DNA from: Dallia pectoralis
Lineage: Eukaryota; Chordata; Actinopteri; Esociformes; Umbridae
Assembly: GCA_029465975.1 (NCBI GenBank)
Contig: CM055747.1
Location: 10,807,788 to 10,871,787, forward strand
Length of the DNA stretch: 64,000 nt
Direction: 5' to 3'
In this document: piece after piece, positions 10,247-20,106 of the stretch
How positions within the stretch are numbered: position 1 is the stretch's first letter
Layout of the letters: each line of letters begins with the position of its first letter
Position numbers and translations under genes: made by a program
Notes under the pieces: model-generated
Seen by the model: only the letters and a program-made list of their open reading frames with translations
Told to the model about the DNA's origin: nothing
Databases searched by the model: none

Positions 10247-12588
10247 CGGTCAGAGGGGACGGGCAGGAAAACATCAACCCGGTGAGATCAAACCATTGTG
10301 ATTCCTGTAATTAGTTAATCATGTCAGTATTTACAGTAAAAAGTAATTTTGTTCGGATGTTTAGTGAAGACTTGTTTATTCTGAGTGTTGAGTTGCTATG
10401 CAGATGTATGGTTGTGTGAGATTTTCGTTCCACTGGGGAGGAGTACCGGTGTCTTGGCACTATGCTTACGCTTAAAGTTAGGTGTTTAGTGTAGTGTAGC
10501 GTACATTGCGTATCGCCTGATAAACGGGGTTTGTCAGGTCCGTGCAGCTCGTGGAGCGTGACTGGACCCATGATGGTTGATATCTCATTGTCCCTAGTTT
10601 ACCGGTTACAACTAGGGGACTGCATATATAGCTACTGTCAGGGTAAATTCTCAGTAGAAATCAGCTCATTGTTAGTGAGAGGTCTTATTTTTCGCTGTCC
10701 AGGGTCGTTCGTACGCGTACGCAAATATCATATTAAAATGACCTAGGTGTGATTCATGCATGATCTGGGGTAAAGCTTCATGAAGTTGGGACAGGGGTCC
10801 CAGGCCAAAGTTTTGTCGACACATTTATTTTCAGGTTTTCCTGTGCACGAGGAATTCCTATTTTATATTATTGTTTGTTTTAGGCCTTATGTAACATTTG
10901 CGCTAATGACATAATTAAGAGTATTTCCGATTAGAACTCTGCATGTTTTTACCTGGAACACTATATGTTCCATTTTGTTTGTTTTGTAGGAGGACTACAT
11001 TCTAGGTTATAGGGAGATTATGTTCTAGTTATATGCTATGGTTATTCGTTTTGTGAAGTTAACTGAAGGACATTTGGATTTGTTCCTATAAATGTTGGCA
11101 TGATGATATAATGAATGACCATGTGGGTTAAGTGTATTTCTGATACACCCTTTTATTTTTATTATTGGCTTTTGGCTATTTTGAGTAACATGTTTAAGAC
11201 ATTCTGAGTTCTTGATTGTTAAAAGGGCAGAAAGTTAACTGTAACTCTTTGTCTGCCTGTCAAGAGATGGTTTCTGCTAAATGAGGGGTGTTATCTTTAT
11301 GAACTTTTCTTTGACCCTCCCTGGGGTGCTTCTCTGGGTCAAAAGAGGGGGCACACCCAAGTTGTTTATTTAGAAGGGGGGGCTGGTTTAGTGTGCGATT
11401 GTGAGGTGGCTCAGCCCAGAGCTAACAGATGGCTGGTCGTAAACCATATTTTAGTCATGTGTTTTATCTTAGATAAATTTAACAAGTTTGTCTATGACAG
11501 TTGGTTGTTTTCTCCATTGTTGATGAACTGAAGGAGAAAACAAGAGGGGAAGTGACGTAATAAACATATTCAAGAATATAGCATTTGTTAAATTTGGATT
11601 TCAGGCAATTGAAGTGTTTAATTTGATAGAATGTCTAAACATTTGAATGGTTGAGGAGAATAGCTATTACAAATGTATTTGGCCTAGCAAAATTAAATCT
11701 GAGCAGTAAACACAATGTCATTCTATTGTAAGAGATGGTAACTGACACATGGAATGCAATAACTGTTTGCAGGTTGTGTCGCATTAAAAATCAACAGGTT
11801 GGACCATGAACAACTGGAGCAGAGCATCTGAGCCCTACCCCCACGCACACACACACACACATATATCAGAAGCTAACTGAATGACTTTAGGTACAGACCA
11901 CAGAAAAGGTCAAACCAGAACCAAGGAAAAAGGTGTCATCCAGACCACAATGAAGGCAATTACTAAATTGTGTGAATGTTATTGTACACTTTTCAAGGAA
12001 GTTATGGACTGTAAAGAGAAAAAGGTGAACGTGTTGCAGATTTCAGAAATTATCTTGAACGTCGGTTTGAGTTGTACAAAGGAAAAACAAGAACATTGAA
12101 CACACACATATTGCATCTCTGGACTATTAAAGAATGGCCACTGTTTGGCCACACTCATTAAAGACGTTGAAGGAGCCTACCAGAGCTGAGAAGATGAAAA
12201 AGGAACATTTATACACTCACACCATGATTGAAATCTTCATTTCTGATGATCAAAGAGTGCCAACATATTTACTGATGTTTTCTTAATGATTAGTTCCTCA
12301 CACACTAGATGGAGGACTAGGAATCCAGAATATGAAAATGACACTGTTGAATGTTGCTAAGTACTGTACTGACATTGGATTATTTCAATTGATTGTGTAT
12401 TATGTTTGGTAAAAGTATTTTTCTTAACAGGTTACAGTTCCAGACATATGACAGTGGTGGATCCATATATTCCTGATTGGTTATGAGTAATTAGTAAGCT
12501 TGAGTGAACTCAAATTTAGTGTTGACACTCTTAAAATTTAGAGTTGACACACTTAAATTGTTTAACATGATTAAGGGTTTATAATGTT
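10247..12588 (+). other. Retroviral 3' internal region without pol or env
   Basis: About 2.34 kb between the gag stop and the polypurine tract. Only short frames occur (71 codons at 10531-10746 and 72 codons at 11881-12099, neither recognised). A splice-acceptor-like tract ends at 10989. A (CA)n tract lies near 11843-11860. The sequence TGGAGCGTGACTGGACCCAT at 10552-10571 resembles the end of gag (10202-10221), which may mark an old internal duplication or deletion junction. I see no reverse transcriptase, integrase or envelope motif in any frame. Confidence 0.8.
10973..10989 (+). promoter_or_regulatory. Candidate splice acceptor in the retrovirus
   Basis: TTTTGTTTGTTTTGTAG followed by GAGGAC is a good 3' splice site about 2.6 kb downstream of the leader donor. 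It is inferred from the motif alone. Confidence 0.4.
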
Positions 12589-12600
12589 AAAAAGGGCAGA
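12589..12600 (+). other. Polypurine tract before the 3' LTR
   Basis: AAAAAGGGCAGA (one C) lies two bases upstream of the 3' LTR's TG. This is the expected position for the plus-strand primer of reverse transcription. A repeated copy is at 22449-22460. Confidence 0.7.
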
Positions 12601-12601
12601 T

Positions 12602-13334
12602 TGTTATGGAATTTTATGATCACTCAAGAAGTTTATTAACATGTAAGTCTTATAGATGTTGTTTAGGCCAAAAGGCACAGAGGAAAGAATGTTTAGGATG
12701 AACCTTCTGTTTCTCTGGAATTAAGTCTTATGATAGGGGACACATGTCTATTGACCTATTGACCTCAAGAAAGGTCCTGGGGAGGAAATAGATGTCACTA
12801 AATAACTTTGCGGCTTGGCTGGTAGGAATTGTATGGGCCTTTGTCTGTTAAGAAAACAAAGATTGCTGACCTCCTCCTTAAGTTCCTGAGTCAATGACCT
12901 GGTGGTTATCTGATGAACACATGTGGTCTCCACTCATACTGCTTGAGGCACAGGGGTCAGGTTTTGACATTCCCCCTTGTGCCAATCAAACTGTCCTGCC
13001 TACTTCTGAGGATACATCTGTCTTCCATCAATACTGTGTGTCAATGAGTGTGCGTAACTTCATTCCTTTAAATACCCCTGCAGAAGTTGTAATCATTAGG
13101 TCAGTCTGATCCAGCACAGGTTATTGTCCTGTTGTCTGATGAAGACTTTCCTCAAACCTATTCTTTAAGTTTGCCATAGGGATTGATCTGATCAATGCAA
13201 AAGCTTATACCTGTATTTGAGAAATGGTTTCTTACTTGCAATTAAACCTGTTAAAAGTGTCAAACTGTAACATACTCTCGTGCGTCTTACTTTAAGTTCG
13301 AATTCAGCTATTGAAGTCTAAAATTTCCACGACA
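12602..13334 (+). repeat. 3' LTR of the retrovirus
   Basis: 733 bp with the same ends as the 5' LTR (TGTTATGG...CCACGACA). It lacks one 5-bp repeat present in the 5' LTR near 7454, has one fewer A near 12853, and has an extra TC near 13275. I saw no base substitutions on reading the two side by side. It is followed directly by the target duplication CCCA and the interrupted satellite unit. Confidence 0.93.
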
Positions 13335-13455
13335 CCCAACACTATTAATATGGATGTTTAGCATAATAACATATGGTCGGTACCCAACACTATTAATGTG
13401 GATGTTTAGCATAATAACATAATATGGTCGGTACCCAACACTAATAATGTCTGAC
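13335..13455. repeat. Tail of the 51-bp satellite beyond the provirus
   Basis: About two and a half satellite units, starting with the duplicated CCCA and ending at CACTAATAATGT before unique sequence. It shows that the retrovirus landed close to the right edge of the array. Confidence 0.9.
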
Positions 13456-14372
13456 ACATTAAACGTTACGTCACACCAGATCTGGGAAACCATGGCACCT
13501 CCAACACACCAGGTGTCGCTAAATGACCATATCTGTAGTTATGGGGCCAACACAGAACAATATGAATGTTTACATACTCACTCTGGGTAAAGCCTTTTGC
13601 TGTATAACTAAAATGTGAAATCACACAGTGCACATTGTTGTTACATTTACATCTGTACTGCTGTGGAAAGACAGGGTTTCTTACAGAATGTAATGCGTCT
13701 TGGGAGCTAACTAGATAACAGCTACCTTGGCCTTCTATGTTATTCTATGTATGGGTTGGACATCCTGGTTGTGGTATAATAAACAGAGAGAACAACTACT
13801 TATTGTGCAGTTGTCCTAGAGCAGTGCCACTTGAAACGCTTCTGTGGTTAGTTTTGTACTTCTAGTCAGCTAGCTTGCTACTTAAATGTAAAGTTTCCCC
13901 AGGGAGTGTTTTAATTTGGCCAACCACTTGATTCTCAAGTCCATATCAGCTGATTGAGTCAAACATCACTTTAAGGTTGTTACGTTTATTAAGCATGGCT
14001 TGGTGATTGTAAAAGCACTTTGTCGTTGTAATATGGGCTTTATAAAATACGTTTGATTTGATTATGCATCTATAACCAGAATACAACAACAGCAACAAAC
14101 AATTTTTAAGTGCATCGTTCCGCAAGACTGACTAGGCTCTACCAGTGCCCACTTCTCTTCACAGAACTGCCTTTCCACTAAAATGTGTGTTTTCTAGGTT
14201 GAATTACTTGTTTCAGGTCCAGGGCGTGGTTTCACTACATTTTGGGCAGTTTGAAACCAAAATACTATACCACTAATGTCAATAAAAACCAATGAGTTAA
14301 GTGCTAGCATTATTATTGGGCAAGCTAAGCTGATGGTGGTAGTGTGTCTGTTGTCGTGTATGTTGTTGACAG
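13456..14372. other. Unique-looking non-coding sequence
   Basis: No gene supported. A 'gggctttataaaatacgttt' stretch followed by 'gatttgatta' at about 14036-14065 resembles the 3' tail of repeats common in salmoniform and esociform genomes (from memory). The segment leads directly into the acceptor of the MAGUK-like exon. Confidence 0.5.
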
Positions 14373-14534
14373 AGTTCGACCGCTACGAGCGTCACATCTA
14401 CGAGGAGATGGCCAAGATGCCTCTCTTCCAGAGGAAGACGCTGGTTCTGATTGGTGCTCAGGGAGTGGGCCGGCATAGCCTGAAGAACCGACTTACTGTC
14501 ATCAACCCTCAGTGCTTGGGAACGACAGTCCCTT
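14373..14534 (+). pseudogene. Orphan exon of a MAGUK guanylate-kinase domain (MPP2/MPP6-like)
   Basis: A 162-bp exon-like block with a good acceptor (TTGACAG before 14373) and a consensus donor (GTAAGT after 14534). It encodes EFDRYERHIYEEMAKMPLFQ, then RKTLVLIGAQGVGRHSLKNR, then a segment ending TTVP. This is the start of the guanylate-kinase-like domain of p55-type MAGUK scaffolds, with the degenerate P-loop 'GAQGVGR'. It is closest in my memory to MPP2/MPP6. Those proteins organise membrane complexes; the domain binds phosphoprotein partners and is not enzymatic. No other L27, PDZ, SH3 or downstream exons are visible nearby, so it is either a dispersed exon copy or part of a gene extending outside the window. 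The reading frame is intact. Confidence 0.6.
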
Positions 14535-16148
14535 GTAAGTTTTGTCTTTGTGTGTGTGTCTCTGCGTGTGTGTGTGTGTATGTGTGTGTCTCTGCGTACA
14601 TTTGAGAAGCTGTACATAATCATAAAAAATAACAGCCTTTCGCTGCCTCCCGGGCCTAGTCCTTGACAGTTCATCGTGCCCTGCACTCCTCGCAGCAGGC
14701 CGCCCAACGTCCACCCCAAATTAGTGGTGGTGCTAAAGAGCCTGTCAAGGGAGCCGTAGTGGTAGTGCCTTGCAGTGGTGTCATGTGGGCCTGTACACAT
14801 TTTAATTTGGATATTGGCTCAAATAACACTTCCCAGATAGCTTCTATACGTTATTGCCCTGACTCTGTTGGTGTTAATCATTGAACAAGCTGCAGGGGTC
14901 AGGTAATCTGGCTCTCTTTACTGGCTTTACTCTTTCACCCACATGTGCGCTCAGGTACTGCCATTTGGCACCCATTGGTACTTGGTAGTACTGACGTAAT
15001 TCGGTCGGTACCCCACCTTATTGATGACTGAACCAATGAATGTTACGTACCACTAAAACTGAACGAGAAAGTTTTATCTTAACTTCTAAAACATGATTCA
15101 GCTGAAGTGTTTTTTGAGATTTTGTACAATTTTGAAAATCTTAACATTTAATACCAGTTATATCGTTTCACATGTTTACCAACTTATTGGTTCTCTTTGC
15201 GCTGTGCGAAGTTTTATTTATAGAACCAAGGATAATAGTGTGTGTATAAATTGGGATGTTGTATGTCAATCAATAAATCAAATTTGATTCATACAATCAT
15301 CCAGCCTGAATCCGACAGAGCACCCATCGACAAGTTGAACATGAAAAACAAGTTCAACAAGTTGATACACGGCGGCTAGGAAAAACTCCCTGAAGGTCAA
15401 ATTTAGGAAGAAACCTAGAGAGGAACCAGGCACTAAGGGGGTCCTCTTCTGGCTGTGCTGGGTGATTTAAAAAATCTTAATAGTCCAATTGTGGTGTGTG
15501 TGTGCATGAGTTGCCGATGTTCATTAGTTCCTCACGCAGCGTTTCGGCAGCAGCCAAGAAAGAAATCTGTCAGAGAAAAATAGAAGAGAGCAGTTATATG
15601 GGAGCACTGGTAGTGATCATTCATATTTACCAGATCACCTTGTGTGATCTTGCTGGTTATGTGTATAGTGGCGGCATACCTAGATTAAACCCCGGGGAAA
15701 ACTGCACAAATATAATCTTTCCTCATGTTCCACAACTTAGAATGTTTATTTTTTTTTACAATTTTTTAGGTGATACATGTTTTTCTATCAGAATGTCTTC
15801 TATGTGTTAATCCCAATTTGTCTTGTATCCTCACCTCTTCCTCAGGCTGGTTTTGCCCTTTTTAATGTCCTGTTCCTCGAACGGGACATGGGTGGGAGGA
15901 GTCAGGGGCGTACCATATCCCATGCGGAGGCGGCCCTGACTGTTGAGGGCACGGCCTGTGCTGCTGAGGTCTCATATGCAGAGGGGCCATCTTGGCCGGG
16001 CAGCAAAATGGACTCGTGGCCTGGGCACTGTTGTCAGAAAGGACCAATAGCAGAGTTATAAACCGGTTAGAGTCTTGAATGTGTATTGGCTGCAAGCTGT
16101 TATGTGTGAGACTGTGCATTTCATGAATAAGTTCACTATCTAGGCATT
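14535..16148. other. Non-coding sequence with a dispersed repeat, ends at gap
   Basis: A (TG)n-rich tract follows the MAGUK-like exon (about 14551-14600). A dispersed repeat copy (as at 865-1000) is at about 14850-14985. A stray satellite-like word GGTCGGTACCCCACCTTATT is at about 15002-15021. A repeat at about 15298-15480 ('aaaaactccctgaaggtcaa', 'aagaaacctagagaggaacc') is of a kind I know from salmonid and pike genomes. No gene is supported. The contig stops at 16148. Confidence 0.6.
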
Positions 16149-16648
16149 NNNNNNNNNNNNNNNNNNNNNNNNNNNNNNNNNNNNNNNNNNNNNNNNNNNN
16201 NNNNNNNNNNNNNNNNNNNNNNNNNNNNNNNNNNNNNNNNNNNNNNNNNNNNNNNNNNNNNNNNNNNNNNNNNNNNNNNNNNNNNNNNNNNNNNNNNNNN
16301 NNNNNNNNNNNNNNNNNNNNNNNNNNNNNNNNNNNNNNNNNNNNNNNNNNNNNNNNNNNNNNNNNNNNNNNNNNNNNNNNNNNNNNNNNNNNNNNNNNNN
16401 NNNNNNNNNNNNNNNNNNNNNNNNNNNNNNNNNNNNNNNNNNNNNNNNNNNNNNNNNNNNNNNNNNNNNNNNNNNNNNNNNNNNNNNNNNNNNNNNNNNN
16501 NNNNNNNNNNNNNNNNNNNNNNNNNNNNNNNNNNNNNNNNNNNNNNNNNNNNNNNNNNNNNNNNNNNNNNNNNNNNNNNNNNNNNNNNNNNNNNNNNNNN
16601 NNNNNNNNNNNNNNNNNNNNNNNNNNNNNNNNNNNNNNNNNNNNNNNN
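16149..16648. other. Assembly gap, exactly 500 N
   Basis: An unknown-size scaffold gap. The sequence just before it and just after it are the two ends of the 9.36-kb repeated block, so the flanking contigs probably overlap. Confidence 0.99.
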
Positions 16649-17097
16649 TTAATATGGATGTTTAGCATAATAACATAATTTGGTCGCTACCCAACACTAA
16701 TAATGTGGATGTTTAGCATAATAACATAATTTGGTCGCTACCCAACACTATCAATATGGATGTTTAGCATAATAACATAATTTGGTCGCTACCCAACACT
16801 ATTAATATGGATGTTTAGCATAATAACATAATTTGGTCGGTACCCAACACTATTAATATGGATGTTTAGCATAATAACATAATTTGGTCGCTACCCAACA
16901 CTATTAATATGGATGTTTAGCATAATAACATAATATGGTCGGTACCCAACACTATTAATATGGATATTTAGCATAATAACATAATTTGGTCGGTACCCAA
17001 CACTATTAATATGGATGTTTAGCATAATAACATAATTTGGTCGGTACTCAACACTATTAATATGGATGTTTAGCATAATAACATAATATGGTCGGTA
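16649..17097. repeat. 51-bp satellite, second copy
   Basis: Satellite units matching 6791-7239 in order and variant type, up to the second provirus. The contig begins within a unit directly after the gap. Confidence 0.95.
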
Positions 17098-18462
17098 CCC
17101 ATGTTATGGAATTTTATGATCACTCAAGAAGTTTATTAACATGTAAGTCTTATAGATGTTGTTTAGGCCAAAAGGCACAGAGGAAAGAATGTTTAGGATG
17201 AACCTTCTGTTTCTCTGGAATTAAGTCTTATGATAGGGGACACATGTCTATTGACCTATTGACCTCAAGAAAGGTCCTGGGGAGGAAATAGATGTCACTA
17301 AATAACTTTGCGGCTTGGCTTGGCTGGTAGGAATTGTATGGGCCTTTGTCTGTTAAGAAAAACAAAGATTGCTGACCTCCTCCTTAAGTTCCTGAGTCAA
17401 TGACCTGGTGGTTATCTGATGAACACATGTGGTCTCCACTCATACTGCTTGAGGCACAGGGGTCAGGTTTTGACATTCCCCCTTGTGCCAATCAAACTGT
17501 CCTGCCTACTTCTGAGGATACATCTGTCTTCCATCAATACTGTGTGTCAATGAGTGTGCGTAACTTCATTCCTTTAAATACCCCTGCAGAAGTTGTAATC
17601 ATTAGGTCAGTCTGATCCAGCACAGGTTATTGTCCTGTTGTCTGATGAAGACTTTCCTCAAACCTATTCTTTAAGTTTGCCATAGGGATTGATCTGATCA
17701 ATGCAAAAGCTTATACCTGTATTTGAGAAATGGTTTCTTACTTGCAATTAAACCTGTTAAAAGTGTCAAACTGTAACATACTCTCGTGCGTCTTACTTTA
17801 AGTTCGAATTCAGCTATTGAAGTCTAAAATTTCCACGACATTTGGGGGCATCGTCCGAGATTCTTAACAAAGTAATCCGTATTTTTTCCAAAACAGGCTA
17901 CATATCCTAAAGAGCGATATAATTTTTAATTTTTTTTGAAAAAATAACAGGCCAGGACTGTCTTTGGAGATATGTGATTCTATACAGAATTTTGAAACTC
18001 AAGGACCTAAAAATGCTGAATTGGGACAATGTTGGACGACAGTTTGACAACGGTTTTGATAAATTAACAAAATAGGCTCGTTAATTTTGACTTAATTCGT
18101 AAGGTTATTGTAAGATTTTAAACTTGGCTTAAAAATGGAAAACAGTACTTCTAATCGGGTATTTGTTGATTTTGGTCTGGTAAAACGTGCACGTCAGGAA
18201 TTATTAATTTCTGCAGCTCCAATCCTCCTCAACAAATGGGTGAGTGGAGAGCGCCAGACTGGAGCAATATTTACCTGTATGAAGTGTTAATACCTGTGTA
18301 CTGTAGGAATAAAATGCTGTTCAATATAGGTTATCTGGGTGCGGTGAGACGGCTCGGTTATTCAAGATATCTCACTTAAAAGAACTGACGAGTTCATTAA
18401 CACATATAGGACACTTCATTATATGCTAAAATTAGATTTGCGTCTTAAATATCGATAACAAC

Positions 18463-20106
18463 ATGGGTAATTACATGTGTATTGGTAAACCTTCGGTGGA
18501 TACTGAACGTTACGTTGTTGGACCGGCTAAAATAATGACAGACAAATACGGAGACTGGACATGCGAACAATTAGACCTGTGGGAGTTATTGGGATTTCCT
18601 GCTGATGGCAGTTTTAGTCAGAGACAGATACTGCTGTTGAAAGACAAGTTGGAGGATTTTGAACAGGGTAAAATTAAGGTTTCACGGGGTAATCGGCAGA
18701 AAGTAGATTGGAAGGCATATAATAAGTGGAGAGAGCAGACTGATATACGGGCTAAGCGGTGTAGCACGGGGCTTGTTAATCGGTGTGTTCTAGCTTGTCC
18801 CAACCAGGTTGATGCTGCCTGTCCTCCTGCTGACCGACCCCCATCCTATCGCGGCGTTACCACAACAGCCCCAGCGGTACCAACTATGCCAACAGCATCG
18901 GACCTGATGGAAAACATTCGCGGAGGAGGACCCTACCCATCCGTATTCGGCCTCGACAGAGTTTCACCCGCCGCTGAGAGAACCCAGAGTACCACTGCGG
19001 CCTGTCCCAGAGAACAACACAGCATTGATGCCGGGCAATTCCCTATGGTGGAGGTAGCCAACCCAGCTGGTGGAGGAGACACGGATAACCCAGCGACTAT
19101 ACTAGTCTACAGACCGTGGTCACCCGCCGACCTGAGAGACGTGGCTTCTACACTACCTGACCCAGAAACAGAAGGTGGAGAGGAATTTGTCCGTGTGTTT
19201 CTACAGATCGTGAATCAATATAGACCGACCTCTGTGGAGATTGAAACGATTTTGATGAAGGCCTTGCAACTAAAATGGGGGAGAGTGAAAAGAAACTGGC
19301 CTAGCGAGAGAAACATTATGTTCAATTGGGATGCGCACTCTAACTACCGGAGTGCTGTGGAACAGCTGAGCACTGGACTTATCGCTGCTTTTCCTAAGCG
19401 AATGAACTGGGAAAAGATCGCTGATTGTAAACAGACACTGGGCGAGAAAGTTTCAGACTACAGGAATAGACTCGAAAAAGCTTTTGAATTACACAGCGGA
19501 ATGGGAAAGAGACCGGACGGTGATGAAGAGTCGGCCTGGGAGCAACAGTGTAAAATGAGGTTAGTTGCAGGCCTTCTACCAGACATTAGGAAGCACATTC
19601 AAAACCACTGTGTAGACCTGGATGAGGGTCGCATGGAAACCGTCTGGCCGTATTTTAAGCACGCTGAAAGAGTCTACGAGGACCAGCTGTACAAACAGAC
19701 CGAAGAAAGACGGGAGCGTGAAACGCAAATTCAGATGGCCCAACTGGACTTCTACAGCAGAGGCTATTCTGGAGGGAGACGGAGAGCTAGCAGGAGAGGA
19801 CAATACAGACACCAGGGTGATACCTACAGACACCAGGGTGATACCTACAGACACCAGGGTGATAACTACAGACACCAGGGTGATACCTACAGACACCAGG
19901 GTGATAATAACTCCAGCCAAAGTCCCAACTCTGATAGCTGTTTCAACTGTGGTGCATTTGGACACTGGGCTCGTGACTGCACTGTGCCGGACACTAGAGA
20001 CTATTACCATGGGAACAGAGACAGTATGGGAGATGGTGATGGCACAACAGCAGACGACCAAATGGAGCGTCACAGGACCCATGGCTGGCACAGACAGGGG
20101 TACTGA
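18463..20106 (+). CDS. gag: Retroviral Gag polyprotein, second copy, intact
   Basis: 547 codons with the same translation as the frame at 8603-10246, as far as I can read. It has the N-terminal MG, the capsid-like core, five YRHQGD repeats and one CX2CX4HX4C knuckle. No change in gag sequence between the two copies was noticed, while flanking non-coding DNA has several differences. This probably reflects allelic copies of a young insertion and not separate selection. Confidence 0.92.
   Translation: MGNYMCIGKPSVDTERYVVGPAKIMTDKYGDWTCEQLDLWELLGFPADGSFSQRQILLLKDKLEDFEQGKIKVSRGNRQKVDWKAYNKWREQTDIRAKRCSTGLVNRCVLACPNQVDAACPPADRPPSYRGVTTTAPAVPTMPTASDLMENIRGGGPYPSVFGLDRVSPAAERTQSTTAACPREQHSIDAGQFPMVEVANPAGGGDTDNPATILVYRPWSPADLRDVASTLPDPETEGGEEFVRVFLQIVNQYRPTSVEIETILMKALQLKWGRVKRNWPSERNIMFNWDAHSNYRSAVEQLSTGLIAAFPKRMNWEKIADCKQTLGEKVSDYRNRLEKAFELHSGMGKRPDGDEESAWEQQCKMRLVAGLLPDIRKHIQNHCVDLDEGRMETVWPYFKHAERVYEDQLYKQTEERRERETQIQMAQLDFYSRGYSGGRRRASRRGQYRHQGDTYRHQGDTYRHQGDNYRHQGDTYRHQGDNNSSQSPNSDSCFNCGAFGHWARDCTVPDTRDYYHGNRDSMGDGDGTTADDQMERHRTHGWHRQGY

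Larger units (their letters stand above)
7244..13334 (+). mobile_element. Endogenous retrovirus, gag-only, inserted in the 51-bp satellite
   Basis: A complete 6,091-bp provirus-like element with TG...CA LTRs at 7244-7980 and 12602-13334. A primer-binding site follows the 5' LTR after a TT spacer, and a purine-rich tract precedes the 3' LTR. The 4-bp duplication CCCA is at 7240-7243 and 13335-13338; taking the element out rejoins a satellite unit. The interior holds a long leader, an intact gag and about 2.36 kb with no recognisable protease, reverse transcriptase, integrase or envelope. LTRs differ only by small indels (a TTGGC-type 5-bp repeat, one A, and TC), so insertion is recent. The TT spacer, 4-bp duplication, PBS form and single zinc knuckle fit a gamma/epsilon-type fish retrovirus (family placement is inference). 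Transposition would need polymerase supplied in trans. Confidence 0.92.

Noticed and set aside
9762..10301. 179-codon plus-strand frame overlapping gag
   Set aside because: An alternative frame of the 21-bp repeat and its flanks. gag has the zinc knuckle and the better start.
15862..16668. 268-codon minus-strand frame across the first N gap
   Set aside because: It exists only because N is read as open sequence.
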